A DNA stretch of 12,308 nucleotides from CAZUFB01 sp048173955 (GCA_048173955.1 DBEYOB010000110.1:1-12308), one strand, 5' to 3'; counted from the first letter of the stretch, positions 1 to 7,206 are shown. Numbers and translations: made by a program. The notes: generated from the letters alone by a model not told the origin.

Positions 1-125
1 ATGCTGCAAAACTCAGGGGCGGGGGGCGCGCGTTGGGGCGTACGGGAATCGGGAGAGGGCTACGTTTCCTGCGGAAACGACGGAACGGCGTTTTAGATGT
101 CGGCGTGTTGTCGGCGGGTTAGGGT

Positions 126-146
126 CGCCCTGGGCCTTCCAGGGCG
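126..146 (+). terminator. GC-rich hairpin, possible terminator of an upstream gene
   Basis: CGCCCTGG (126-133) and CCAGGGCG (139-146) form a perfect 8-bp stem around the 5-nt loop GCCTT. No T-run follows, so this is not a canonical intrinsic terminator. It could end an upstream transcript with help from Rho, or be a structured RNA element. It lies more than 100 bp before the possible -10 box of the next gene. Confidence 0.3.
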
Positions 147-252
147 CCGTCCGGTCTTCCAATGCGCTTCACGATCGAGGATTTTGGCCAAGCGGACGCG
201 ATTTCTTTGACCCGGATCTTCGCGCGGCGGTCCGGCGGCACTTGCCCTGGGG

Positions 253-258
253 TATAGT
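253..258 (+). promoter_or_regulatory. possible -10 box for the moaE-like gene
   Basis: TATAGT differs from the consensus TATAAT at one position and is a rare AT-rich hexamer in this GC-rich region. It lies 69 bp upstream of the MoaE-like start codon. No good -35 box is seen 16-18 bp upstream; a TTGACC at 207-212 is too far away. A CGGCCG inverted pair (282-287 and 295-300) would lie in the 5' leader between this box and the ribosome binding site. Confidence 0.35.
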
Positions 259-327
259 GGCTTCGTCGGTGGCGGTTGGGACGGCCGTTCGGGTCGGCCG
301 CTGCCCTTTGAGAAAGGACACACCAGC

Positions 328-726
328 ATGGCTCAGAACCGTCCCTCGATCGACCAGTGGCTTGCCGAAGCCAAGCAGGACCCCTCCGCCGCCGCATGCG
401 GCATGTATCTCACGCACGTGGGTTGTGTGCGCGAGTCGCCCAAGCAGCTCGTCCGCCAAGGCGTCGACGACGGGACGCACGTTGTGGGCATGGAGTTCTC
501 CTACGACGCCGCCAAGGTCGAGGCCGCGATCGAGGCGTGCCGGGAGCGCGAGGGCATCGGATACGTGCGCGTGTGGCTCAACTCCGGCGAGCTCACCGTT
601 GGCGACGACATCATGCAGGTTCTTATCGGCGGCGACATCCGCCCGCGCGTGATCGACGCGCTCCATGAGCTCGTCGGCACCATTAAGAACGAGTGCGTGA
701 GCGAGGTTGAGAAGCGCGAGGCGTAA
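328..726 (+). CDS. MoaE-like protein (molybdopterin synthase catalytic subunit family), short and degenerate
   Basis: MoaE is the large subunit of molybdopterin synthase. With thiocarboxylated MoaD it puts the dithiolene sulfurs onto precursor Z in molybdenum cofactor synthesis in the cytoplasm. The 132-aa protein aligns to E. coli MoaE (about 150 aa, from memory) through G-x-YLTHVGCVR (25-35), GELTVGDDI (87-95), R105 and K120. R35 matches E. coli R39, R105 matches R104, and K120 matches the catalytic K119, with identical spacing between the last two. However, the HR of the HRIG motif reads LN (84-85), H103 is replaced by I104, and the K126 position is V127, although K129-R-E follows two residues later. 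The usual C-terminal tail is missing. An AGAAAGGA site (311-318) lies 9 bases before the ATG. It stands alone here, with no moaD or moaA nearby. It may be a diverged MoaE or a relative with altered function. Confidence 0.72.
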   Translation: MAQNRPSIDQWLAEAKQDPSAAACGMYLTHVGCVRESPKQLVRQGVDDGTHVVGMEFSYDAAKVEAAIEACREREGIGYVRVWLNSGELTVGDDIMQVLIGGDIRPRVIDALHELVGTIKNECVSEVEKREA

Positions 727-774
727 GCGCGCGGTTTTGCGCGCAGAGGTCGCCCGCATGCATTCGCGATGCGG
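727..774 (+). other. hairpins between the moaE-like gene and uvrB
   Basis: GCGCGC (727-732) and GCGCGC (739-744) form a 6-bp hairpin directly after the MoaE-like stop codon. CCGCAT (754-759) and ATGCGG (769-774) form a second one. Neither is followed by a T-run, so termination is uncertain. I see no convincing promoter or LexA-type box in the 107 bp before uvrB, which may therefore be read partly from the upstream gene. Confidence 0.35.
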
Positions 775-833
775 TTCCGGTGCAGTTGGGAGATGCGGCG
801 TCTCGGCGTCGCGGGCAGGGGAGGCTGATCGAC

Positions 834-3131
834 ATGGCAGAGCTTGACGCATATGGGCAGGCCCCTTCCGGCGCGGACGCCGCCTCGCCCGCCGTCGGCC
901 CGCATTTCGGCGCAGAGCTCAAGCGGTTCGGCCGCGAGGGGGGCGACATCGCCTTCAAGGTGGTGTCGCCCTTCGAACCCACGGGCGATCAGCCCCAGGC
1001 GATCGCCAAGCTCGCCCAGGGCATCCGCGAGGGCCAGCGCTACCAGACGTTGCTCGGCGTCACGGGCAGCGGCAAGACGTTCACCATGGCCAAGACCATC
1101 GAGGCGGTGGGCAAGCCCACGCTCGTGATGGAACCCAACAAGACGCTCGCCGCCCAGGTGGCGAGCGAGCTGCGCGAGTTCTTTCCCAACAACGCCGTGG
1201 TGTACTTCGTCTCCTACTACGACTACTACCAGCCCGAGGCCTACGTCCCGGCCACGGACACCTACATCGAGAAGGATTCCTCGATCAACGAGGACATCGA
1301 GAAGCTGCGCCACCAGGCCACGGCCGACCTCTTGAGCCGCCGCGACGTGATCGTCGTGGCGTCGGTGAGCTGCATCTACGGCATCGGCAGCCCGCAGGAC
1401 TACGCCGGGCTCGCCCCCAACGTCGACAAGAAGGTGCCCCTGGAGCGCGACGACTTCATCCGCAACCTCATCGACATCCTCTACGACCGCGACGACTACG
1501 ACCTGCACCGCGGCACGTTCCGCGTGCGCGGCGACGTCGTGGACGTGTTCCCGCCCTATGCCGAGCACCCGCTGCGCTTTGAGTTCTGGGGCGACGAGGT
1601 CGAGGGCATCTACGAGGTCGACGAGGTCACCGGCGAGGCGCTGAACTCCTTCGACGCCATCCCCGTATGGCCCGCCTCGCACTACGTGACCGAGCGGCCC
1701 AAGGTCGAGCACGCCCTCAAGACCATCCAGGAGGAGGAGGTCGCCCGCGTCAGGGAGTTCAAGGAGGCCGGCAAGCTGCTCGAGGCGCAGCGTCTGCAGC
1801 AGCGCACCGAGTACGACCTCGAGATGCTCGAGACCATGGGCTTCTGCAGCGGCATCGAGAACTACTCGCGCCACCTCGACGGCCGCAAGCCGGGCGAGCC
1901 GCCCTTCACGCTCATCGACTACTTCCCGAGCGACATGATGTGCATCATCGACGAGAGCCACGTCACCCTGCCGCAGATCCGCGGCATGCACGAGGGCGAC
2001 CGCTCGCGCAAGATCACCCTCGTGGAGCACGGCTTCCGCCTGCCGAGCGCGCTCGACAACCGCCCGCTGCGCTTCGACGAGTTCGAGCAGCGCATCCCGC
2101 AGTTCATCTACGTCTCGGCCACGCCGGGCGACTACGAGGAGCGCGTCTCGACCAACGTGGTGGAGCAGATCATCCGCCCCACGGGCTTGCTCGACCCCAA
2201 GATCGACGTGCGTCCCATACGCGGGCAGATCGACGACCTGGTCGCCGAGTGCAAGGCCCACGCCGCCCGCCACGAGCGCGTGCTCGTGACGACGCTCACC
2301 AAGCGCATGGCCGAGAACCTCACCGACCACCTGCTCGACGAGGGCCTCAAGGTCGCCTACATGCACTCCGACACCGCCACGCTCGACCGCGTCGAGATCC
2401 TGCGCAAGCTGCGCACCGGCGTGATCGACGTGCTCGTGGGCATCAACCTGCTGCGCGAGGGCCTCGATATCCCCGAGGTGAGCCTCGTGGCGATCCTCGA
2501 CGCCGACAAGGAGGGCTTTCTGCGCAACCGCCGCTCGCTCATCCAGACGATGGGCCGCGCGGCGCGCAACGTGAGCGGCCAGGTCGTCATGTACGCCGAC
2601 GTCGTGACCGACTCGATGCGCCAGGCCATCGACGAGACGGTGAGGCGCCGCTCGATCCAGGAGGCGTACAACAGAGAGCACGGCATCGAGCCCAGGAGCG
2701 TGCAGAAGGCGATCAGCGACATCACGAGCTTTATCGCGGAGGCCGCCAGCACGCTCGACGGCCTGGAGCGCGCACCGCTCGACGGGTCTCTGGGAGGTTC
2801 TGCGTTTTATACGCCCGCCTCGGGCGACGCCCCCCTCTCTCCCGAACAGCGCCGCACGGCGGAGGACGTCGCGCGCGAGCTGTCCAAGCTGCCCAAAGAC
2901 GAGGTGGCGCAGATCATGTCGGCCATCGAGGAGGACATGCGCGCCGCGTCGGAGAAGCTCGACTTCGAGGAGGCGGCGCGCCTGCGCGACCAGCTCGTGC
3001 GCCTCAAGGCGCTCGTCGAGGGCGACGAGGAGTCAGCGGTCATCGAGCGCCTCAAGAAGGGAGCGCGCAAGAGCGCGGGCGTGGGTGCGAACAAGACGGC
3101 CAAGCGGTTCAACAGGCACGCGAAGCACTGA
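834..3131 (+). CDS. uvrB: UvrB, excinuclease ABC subunit B
   Basis: UvrB is the damage-verifying helicase-like ATPase of nucleotide excision repair. It is loaded by UvrA and then recruits UvrC. The ATG at 834 is preferred because AGGGGAGG (817-824) lies 9 bases upstream; an in-frame GTG at 780 has no such site. The 765-aa protein shows Walker A GVTGSGKT (75-82), NKTLAAQ (102-108), the beta-hairpin segment YDYYQPEAYVPATDTYIEKD (129-148), Walker B DESH (373-376), helicase motif VI QTMGRAARN (571-579) and a UvrC-binding UVR domain (about 690-725). It is longer than E. coli UvrB (673 aa). The extra length is an N-terminal extension of about 40 residues, a longer linker before the UVR domain, and a basic 40-residue C-terminal tail (726-765). 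Key motifs are intact, so it should be active. No SOS box is visible upstream. Confidence 0.97.
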   Translation: MAELDAYGQAPSGADAASPAVGPHFGAELKRFGREGGDIAFKVVSPFEPTGDQPQAIAKLAQGIREGQRYQTLLGVTGSGKTFTMAKTIEAVGKPTLVMEPNKTLAAQVASELREFFPNNAVVYFVSYYDYYQPEAYVPATDTYIEKDSSINEDIEKLRHQATADLLSRRDVIVVASVSCIYGIGSPQDYAGLAPNVDKKVPLERDDFIRNLIDILYDRDDYDLHRGTFRVRGDVVDVFPPYAEHPLRFEFWGDEVEGIYEVDEVTGEALNSFDAIPVWPASHYVTERPKVEHALKTIQEEEVARVREFKEAGKLLEAQRLQQRTEYDLEMLETMGFCSGIENYSRHLDGRKPGEPPFTLIDYFPSDMMCIIDESHVTLPQIRGMHEGDRSRKITLVEHGFRLPSALDNRPLRFDEFEQRIPQFIYVSATPGDYEERVSTNVVEQIIRPTGLLDPKIDVRPIRGQIDDLVAECKAHAARHERVLVTTLTKRMAENLTDHLLDEGLKVAYMHSDTATLDRVEILRKLRTGVIDVLVGINLLREGLDIPEVSLVAILDADKEGFLRNRRSLIQTMGRAARNVSGQVVMYADVVTDSMRQAIDETVRRRSIQEAYNREHGIEPRSVQKAISDITSFIAEAASTLDGLERAPLDGSLGGSAFYTPASGDAPLSPEQRRTAEDVARELSKLPKDEVAQIMSAIEEDMRAASEKLDFEEAARLRDQLVRLKALVEGDEESAVIERLKKGARKSAGVGANKTAKRFNRHAKH

Positions 3132-3142
3132 GGGGAGACGCC

Positions 3143-3237
3143 ATGTTGGGGAGCTGGGGGGGGGGCTCTACGGCCTGCCGCCAGACGCCCGGCGCTTCCC
3201 GCCCACCTTCTCGCTCGTGGCCCGCAAACCGCGCTGA
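3143..3237 (+). pseudogene. small frameshifted ORF with a ten-G run (phase-variable or decayed)
   Basis: An ATG at 3143 lies 4 bases after AGGGGAGA (3131-3138), which overlaps the uvrB stop codon. The frame soon enters ten consecutive G (3156-3165). In the ATG frame the ORF runs 69 codons to 3352, straight through a terminator and a promoter, with poor third-position GC. In the frame entered at 3166 it reads LYGLPPDARRFPPTFSLVAR and stops at 3235-3237, seven bases before the terminator stem, with almost every third position G or C. Eight or eleven G would join the ATG to that frame and give a peptide of about 30 residues. I do not recognise the peptide. It could be a slippage-controlled small protein, a decayed gene end, a homopolymer sequencing error, or chance. 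Confidence 0.35.
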
Positions 3238-3243
3238 CGCGCC

Positions 3244-3280
3244 GGCGGCCCTCGACCGTGGAGCCTGCTGCCGCCTTTTT
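3244..3280 (+). terminator. intrinsic terminator after uvrB
   Basis: GGCGGC (3244-3249) pairs with GCCGCC (3270-3275), followed at once by TTTTT (3276-3280). A small inner stem CTC/GAG (3251-3253 and 3261-3263) can form inside the 20-nt loop. Its position 112 bp after the uvrB stop and just before the next promoter fits a unit boundary. The long loop makes it weaker than the terminator at 8407-8440. Confidence 0.65.
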
Positions 3281-3290
3281 CGCGCGTCTA

Positions 3291-3319
3291 CTGGCAATCC
3301 TCGCGCAAACGGCTATAAT
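3291..3319 (+). promoter_or_regulatory. sigma-70-type promoter of the mrp operon
   Basis: A perfect TATAAT (3314-3319) lies 17 bp after CTGGCA (3291-3296), which matches TTGACA at four of six positions. This is the best promoter in the window. Transcription would start near 3326, giving a leader of about 90 nt before the mrp start codon. Two tandem ATCCGA hexamers (3318-3329) overlap the -10 end and the presumed start site. Confidence 0.75.
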
Positions 3320-3360
3320 CCGAATCCGAGTCGATTTGCGGTATTAAGCTGACGGCGTGT

Positions 3361-3392
3361 AAACACCCATCGATGGGCGTTTCGCCCGTCGG
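3361..3392 (+). promoter_or_regulatory. overlapping dyads in the mrp leader
   Basis: CCCATCGATGGG (3366-3377) is a perfect 12-bp palindrome. It is flanked by AAAC (3361-3364) and GTTT (3379-3382), giving a 22-bp dyad with one mismatched pair. Its right half also takes part in a strong RNA hairpin: bases 3370-3379 pair with 3383-3392 around a TTT loop, with two G-T wobbles. The two structures cannot coexist. The dyad could be an operator or one half of an RNA switch controlling translation; no U-run follows. It sits about 35 nt after the predicted transcription start and 15 nt before the ribosome binding site. Confidence 0.5.
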
Positions 3393-3418
3393 CTGCGCGA
3401 GAGGACAAGGAGAGGACC

Positions 3419-4276
3419 ATGGCAGAGGAAAACCTCGCGGAGACCGGTGTAGGGCGCACCGGCGACACCTCCAAGCTCGCCCAGAACGACATGTCACACG
3501 TCAAGCACGTCATCGGCGTCGTGTCCGGCAAGGGCGGCGTCGGCAAGTCGCTCGTGTCGGGCCTCATCGCCTGCGACGCGGCGCGCCGCGGCCTGAAGGT
3601 CGGCATCCTGGACGCCGACATCACCGGCCCCACGATCCCGCACATGTTCGGGTTCCACCACACGGGCGTGACGGCCATCAACGAGCTGCTCGTGCCCGCG
3701 CGCACCTCGAACGGCATCGAGGTCATGTCGATCAACCTGCTGCTGCGCAACCCCGACGACCCGGTGATCTGGCGCGGTCCGGTCATCGGCAACTGCGTCA
3801 AGCAGTTCTGGAACGAGGTCGCCTGGGGCGACCTCGACGTGCTCGTGGTCGACATGCCTCCCGGAACGGGCGACGTGGCGCTCACGGTCTTCCAGAGCGT
3901 GCCGGTCGACGGCGTCGTCATCGTCGCCTCGCCCCAGGACCTGGTCGCCACGATCGTCGGCAAGGCGGTCAACATGGCGAAGGCCATGAACGTGCCGGTG
4001 CTCGGCCTTATCGAGAACATGAGCTACTTCGAGTGCCCCGACTGCGGCAAACGCTACAACATCTTCGGCGAGAGCCACATCGACGAGGTTGCCAAGAAGT
4101 ACGGCACCGACGTGCTGGCGCGCCTGCCCATCAACCCCGAGTTTGCCAAGATGTGCGACGAGGGCCGCGTGATGGACATCCCCAACCAGGGCATCGACAT
4201 CGACACGCTGCTCGACAAGGCCGCCCAGGTCAAGGTCGCGGCCTCGCTGGCCGGCGGCTGGTCGGTGGCGGAATAG
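3419..4276 (+). CDS. Mrp/NBP35 family Fe-S cluster carrier ATPase
   Basis: Members of this family (Mrp/ApbC in bacteria, Nbp35/Cfd1 in eukaryotes) are cytoplasmic P-loop ATPases that bind an Fe-S cluster at their dimer interface and pass it to apoproteins. The 285-aa protein has the deviant Walker A GKGGVGKS (37-44), LDADITGPTIPHMFG (64-78), the Walker B-like region VVDMPPGTGD (143-152) and the cluster-binding CPDC (206-209), followed by GKRYNIFGE. The N-terminal MIP18/DUF59 domain of many bacterial Mrp proteins is absent; only about 28 residues precede the ATPase core, so this is the short form. AAGGAGAGG (3407-3415) precedes the ATG. It is the first gene of an apparent operon with two flavoproteins, and a good promoter and a structured leader lie upstream. 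The family assignment is firm; the client proteins are unknown. Confidence 0.95.
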   Translation: MAEENLAETGVGRTGDTSKLAQNDMSHVKHVIGVVSGKGGVGKSLVSGLIACDAARRGLKVGILDADITGPTIPHMFGFHHTGVTAINELLVPARTSNGIEVMSINLLLRNPDDPVIWRGPVIGNCVKQFWNEVAWGDLDVLVVDMPPGTGDVALTVFQSVPVDGVVIVASPQDLVATIVGKAVNMAKAMNVPVLGLIENMSYFECPDCGKRYNIFGESHIDEVAKKYGTDVLARLPINPEFAKMCDEGRVMDIPNQGIDIDTLLDKAAQVKVAASLAGGWSVAE

Positions 4277-4297
4277 CGTCTTGACGAGGAGCGTTGC

Positions 4298-5482
4298 ATG
4301 GAACACCCCCGCGTGACGGTGGTGGGTGCCGGCGCCTCGGGCATGGCGGCCGCGATTTCGGCCGCGGTGTCCGGGGCGCACGTGTGCCTGCTCGAGGCGG
4401 CGGCCAAACCAGGGAGCAGCATCCTGGCGTCGGGCAACGGCCGCTGCAACTTCGCCAACGCCGACCTGGCGCCCGAGCGCTACAACGACCCCTCCTTCGT
4501 GGCCGAGGCCATGGGGGACGACCCCCTCGGCGCGATCCTCGACTTCTTCGGCCATCTCGGCCTGTGGTACCGCACCGACGCTGAGGGCCGCCTCTTCCCC
4601 CGTTCGCGCGCCGCCTCGTCGGTGCTCGACGTCCTGCTCGCCGGGGCGCGCGAGCGCGGGGTCGAGCTCGAGCTCGAGTCCCGTGCGGTCGGCGTGGCGC
4701 GCGCCGCCGACGGTTCGTGGGAGGTCGGCCTGGAGTCCGGGCGCACCGTCCGGTCGGATGCACTCGTTTGGGCGGCGGGCGGCGGTTCGGCCGGGATTCC
4801 CGCGTCGTGCCTGGGGTTGCCGCGCACCGAGGAGCGGCCGGCGCTGTGCCCGCTCGCGTGCTCGCCGAAGCCCCCCAGGGAGCTCGACGGCGTGCGCGCG
4901 TCCTGCGCGGTGGAGCTGCGCGACGGACGCTCGGTAGTCGACCGCCAGGAGGGCGAGGTCCTCTTCCGCCGCTTCGGCCTGTCGGGCATCGTCGTGTTCG
5001 ACCTGTCGCGGCTCGCCCGCCCCGGCGACGTCCTGGCGCTCGACCTGGTGCCCGACCTGTCCGCGGACGAGCTCCACGGCGTGCTGGAGCGGCGGCGGCA
5101 CGACCTCGCCCCGCGGCTTGCGGGGACCGACGGCATGCTGCCGTTCCTCGACGGTGCGCTGCACCCCCGCATCGCCCGCCACCTCATGGGCCTTGCGTGC
5201 GGGGCCGACGGGTCGCGCCCCCTCGACCCCGGCAGGCTCGCCGGGCTCCTCAAGGGATGGGAGTTCGCGGTGGTCGGCCCCGCCGAGTCCGGCGCCGCCC
5301 AGGTGACCCAGGGTGGGCTCGCGCTCGACGCCTTCGACCCGTCCGACCTTGCCGCCTGCGGCCTGCCCGGCTTTCACGCGTGTGGAGAGGCTCTGGACGT
5401 TGACGGGGCGTGCGGCGGATTCAACCTCGCATGGGCGTGGGTTAGCGGTATGGTTGCCGGTGTCGCGGCGGCGCGCACCTGA
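4298..5482 (+). CDS. HI0933/YhiN-family FAD-binding oxidoreductase
   Basis: This family (HI0933, YhiN, also annotated as aminoacetone oxidase family) comprises predicted cytoplasmic flavoproteins whose physiological substrate is poorly defined. The 394-aa protein shows the Rossmann FAD motif VVGAGASGMAAA (8-19), the family signature SGNGRCNFAN (45-54), a Rossmann acidic residue at E33, and the C-terminal FAD segment GEALDVDGACGGFNLAWAW (363-381) followed by VSGMVAG. VTQGG lies shortly before it, as in the family. Length fits the usual 390-420 aa. GAGGAG (4286-4291) is 6 bases before the ATG, and only 21 bp separate it from the mrp stop, so co-transcription is likely. The N-terminal portion of the signature has SILASGNG where many members have KLLISGGG. 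Family membership is well supported; the reaction is not known from sequence. Confidence 0.9.
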   Translation: MEHPRVTVVGAGASGMAAAISAAVSGAHVCLLEAAAKPGSSILASGNGRCNFANADLAPERYNDPSFVAEAMGDDPLGAILDFFGHLGLWYRTDAEGRLFPRSRAASSVLDVLLAGARERGVELELESRAVGVARAADGSWEVGLESGRTVRSDALVWAAGGGSAGIPASCLGLPRTEERPALCPLACSPKPPRELDGVRASCAVELRDGRSVVDRQEGEVLFRRFGLSGIVVFDLSRLARPGDVLALDLVPDLSADELHGVLERRRHDLAPRLAGTDGMLPFLDGALHPRIARHLMGLACGADGSRPLDPGRLAGLLKGWEFAVVGPAESGAAQVTQGGLALDAFDPSDLAACGLPGFHACGEALDVDGACGGFNLAWAWVSGMVAGVAAART

Positions 5483-5520
5483 CCGCCGCCCGCCACGTCG
5501 GCACCGACCCGGGAGACCCT

Positions 5521-7200
5521 ATGATCGAGATCCGCAACCTGCAGCTTCCCCTTTCCGGCGGCGAGGCGTCGGGCGTCGCCTACGACCCTGTTCGCCTGCG
5601 CGACGCCTGCGCGCGTCGGCTGCGGTGCGATCCCTCCGAGCTGGGCGCATGCGCGGTCGTCCGCCGCGCCGTCGACGCCCGCAAGCGCGGGGACGTCCAT
5701 TTCGTCGCAACCGTCCGCGTCGGGGCGGCCGACGGCAGCCCTGCCTCCGAGCTGCTCCTGGTTGAGCGTGCCGCCTCGAACGACGTGGTGGCTGCGAACC
5801 CGCCAGCCTACGAGCCGCCGGTCGCCAGGCACCCCGCCGAGCGGCGCCCGGTCGTCGTCGGGGCGGGGGCGGCCGGGCTGTTCTGCGCCCTCTCCCTCGC
5901 CGAGGCGGGCCTCGCCCCCGTCCTGATCGAGCGCGGGTCCGAGCCCGTCCGGCGCGTGCGCGACGTCGAGCGGTTCGTCGCCACGGGCGAGCTTGACGTC
6001 GAGAGCAACATCCAGTTCGGGGCCGGCGGGGCGGGGACCTTCTCCGACGGCAAGCTCACCACGGGCACCAGCTCCCCGGCGAACGCCTGGATCGCCCGCG
6101 CGTTCGCCGACGCCGGCGCCTCGCCCGACATCCTGTGGCAGGCCCACCCCCACATCGGCAGCGACGCCCTGCCGCGCGTCGTCGCCAACCTCGTCGAGCG
6201 CATCGAGCGCGCGGGCGGCGAGGTCCGCTGGAGGACGCGGCTGACGGAGCTCGTCGTCGAGGGCGGCTCCCTCAGAGGCGTCCGGGCGGAGACGACGGCG
6301 GAGGGCGGGGGCACCGCCGCACTGGAGCTCGCGTGCGACCGCGCCGTGCTCGCGTGCGGCCATTCGGCGCGCGACGTCTTCGAGCTGCTGCGCGCCTTGG
6401 GGCTCGCCCTCGAGCCAAAGGTGTTCTCCATGGGGGTGCGCATCGAGCACCCGCAGGGACTCGTCGACCGGGCGCGCTACGGGCGCGCCGCGGGGCACCC
6501 CTCCCTGCCGCCCGCCGACTACAAGCTCAGCCACCACCTGCCCGACGGCCGCGGCGTGTACACGTTCTGCATGTGCCCGGGCGGGACCGTCGTCGCGGCG
6601 GCGAGCGAGGCGGGCGGCGTGGTGACCAACGGGATGAGCGAGTTCGCCCGCGACGGGCGAAACGCCAACGCCGCCCTGCTCGCCAACGTCTACCCCAAGG
6701 ACATTCCCAGCGCCGACGACGACCCGCTCGCCGGCGTCCGCCTCCAGCGGGCGTGCGAGCGGGAAGCATTCGAGCTCGGAGGCGGGGGCTTCGCCGCGCC
6801 GGCGCAGCTGCTCGGCGACTTCATGGCGGGCAGGCCCTCTGCGGGGTGCGGCTCGGTCGAGCCGACCTATCCGCGCGGTGTGAGGTGGGGGAGCGTCGAG
6901 GGCGCCCTGCCGCCCTTCGTCGCAGAAGCCCTGAGGGCGGGCGTCGCCCCGATGGCGCGCCGCCTGCGTGGCTTCGACCTCGCCGACGCCGTCCTCACGG
7001 GCGTCGAGACGCGCTCGAGCTCGCCGGTGCGCGTCCGCCGCGACGCGGCGTGCGAGAGCACCGAGGTCCGCGGCCTCTACCCGTGCGGCGAGGGCGCGGG
7101 CTATGCCGGGGGCATCATGAGCGCGGCGGCGGACGGCCTGCGCTGCGCGGCGGCGCTCGTGGATGCCGTGAACGCGGGGGCCGATGCCGCGGGCAGGTAG
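5521..7200 (+). CDS. COG2509-type FAD-dependent dehydrogenase
   Basis: This is a 559-aa predicted flavoprotein of the uncharacterised FAD-dependent dehydrogenase group. It starts with an N-terminal domain of about 105 residues, typical of the family, followed by the FAD motif VVVGAGAAGLFCALSLAEAG (111-130), an acidic strand end LIERG (135-139), the family signature ESNIQFGAGGAGTFSDGKLT (161-180), and the C-terminal flavin segment GLYPCGEGAGYAGGIMSAA (518-536). The ATG is preceded by GGGAG about 5 bases upstream, a modest site. The gap to the upstream flavoprotein is 38 bp with no terminator, so it is probably the third gene of the mrp operon. No signal peptide or membrane segment is apparent. 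Substrate and electron acceptor are unknown. Two unrelated FAD enzymes behind an Fe-S carrier suggests a redox theme, but that is inference. Confidence 0.88.
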   Translation: MIEIRNLQLPLSGGEASGVAYDPVRLRDACARRLRCDPSELGACAVVRRAVDARKRGDVHFVATVRVGAADGSPASELLLVERAASNDVVAANPPAYEPPVARHPAERRPVVVGAGAAGLFCALSLAEAGLAPVLIERGSEPVRRVRDVERFVATGELDVESNIQFGAGGAGTFSDGKLTTGTSSPANAWIARAFADAGASPDILWQAHPHIGSDALPRVVANLVERIERAGGEVRWRTRLTELVVEGGSLRGVRAETTAEGGGTAALELACDRAVLACGHSARDVFELLRALGLALEPKVFSMGVRIEHPQGLVDRARYGRAAGHPSLPPADYKLSHHLPDGRGVYTFCMCPGGTVVAAASEAGGVVTNGMSEFARDGRNANAALLANVYPKDIPSADDDPLAGVRLQRACEREAFELGGGGFAAPAQLLGDFMAGRPSAGCGSVEPTYPRGVRWGSVEGALPPFVAEALRAGVAPMARRLRGFDLADAVLTGVETRSSSPVRVRRDAACESTEVRGLYPCGEGAGYAGGIMSAAADGLRCAAALVDAVNAGADAAGR

Positions 7201-7206
7201 TATACT
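7201..7206 (+). promoter_or_regulatory. possible -10 box for the secreted protein gene
   Basis: TATACT starts directly after the TAG stop of the dehydrogenase and matches TATAAT at five of six positions. It is part of the 8-bp palindrome AGTATACT (7199-7206). No clear -35 box lies 16-18 bp upstream. Transcription from here would give a leader of about 70 nt. Read-through from the upstream operon is also possible, since no terminator separates the two. Confidence 0.45.

Larger units (their letters stand above)
1..327. other. upstream region without a convincing gene
   Basis: No gene is supported here. One forward frame is open from the window edge to a TAG at 94-96 (31 codons), but its third positions lack the strong G/C preference of the real genes, so it may or may not be the tail of an upstream gene. 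Another forward frame stays open from base 2 to 652, but it runs through the MoaE-like gene and is a high-GC shadow. What can be seen is a 7-bp hairpin (arms 63-69 and 73-79), an 8-bp hairpin (126-146), a -10-like hexamer (253-258) and a CGGCCG inverted pair (282-300). Confidence 0.5.

Noticed and set aside
277..292. Possible second SOS box upstream of the moaE-like gene
   Set aside because: The right half GTTCG is perfect, but the left half GGGAC has two mismatches of five, and SOS control of this gene has no support.
2..327. Forward open frame through the upstream region
   Set aside because: It continues into the moaE-like gene in another frame, has weak third-position GC before 240, and shows no family motif.
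501..2681. Long antisense frame (726 aa) opposite the moaE-like gene and uvrB
   Set aside because: Lies opposite well-supported genes. In high-GC DNA the antisense frame is often free of stops. The product is low-complexity Val/Asp/Ala/Arg/His-rich with no motif.
3494..5377. Long antisense frame (627 aa) opposite mrp and the HI0933-type gene
   Set aside because: Same shadow effect; low-complexity composition, no recognisable domain, no credible ribosome binding site identified.
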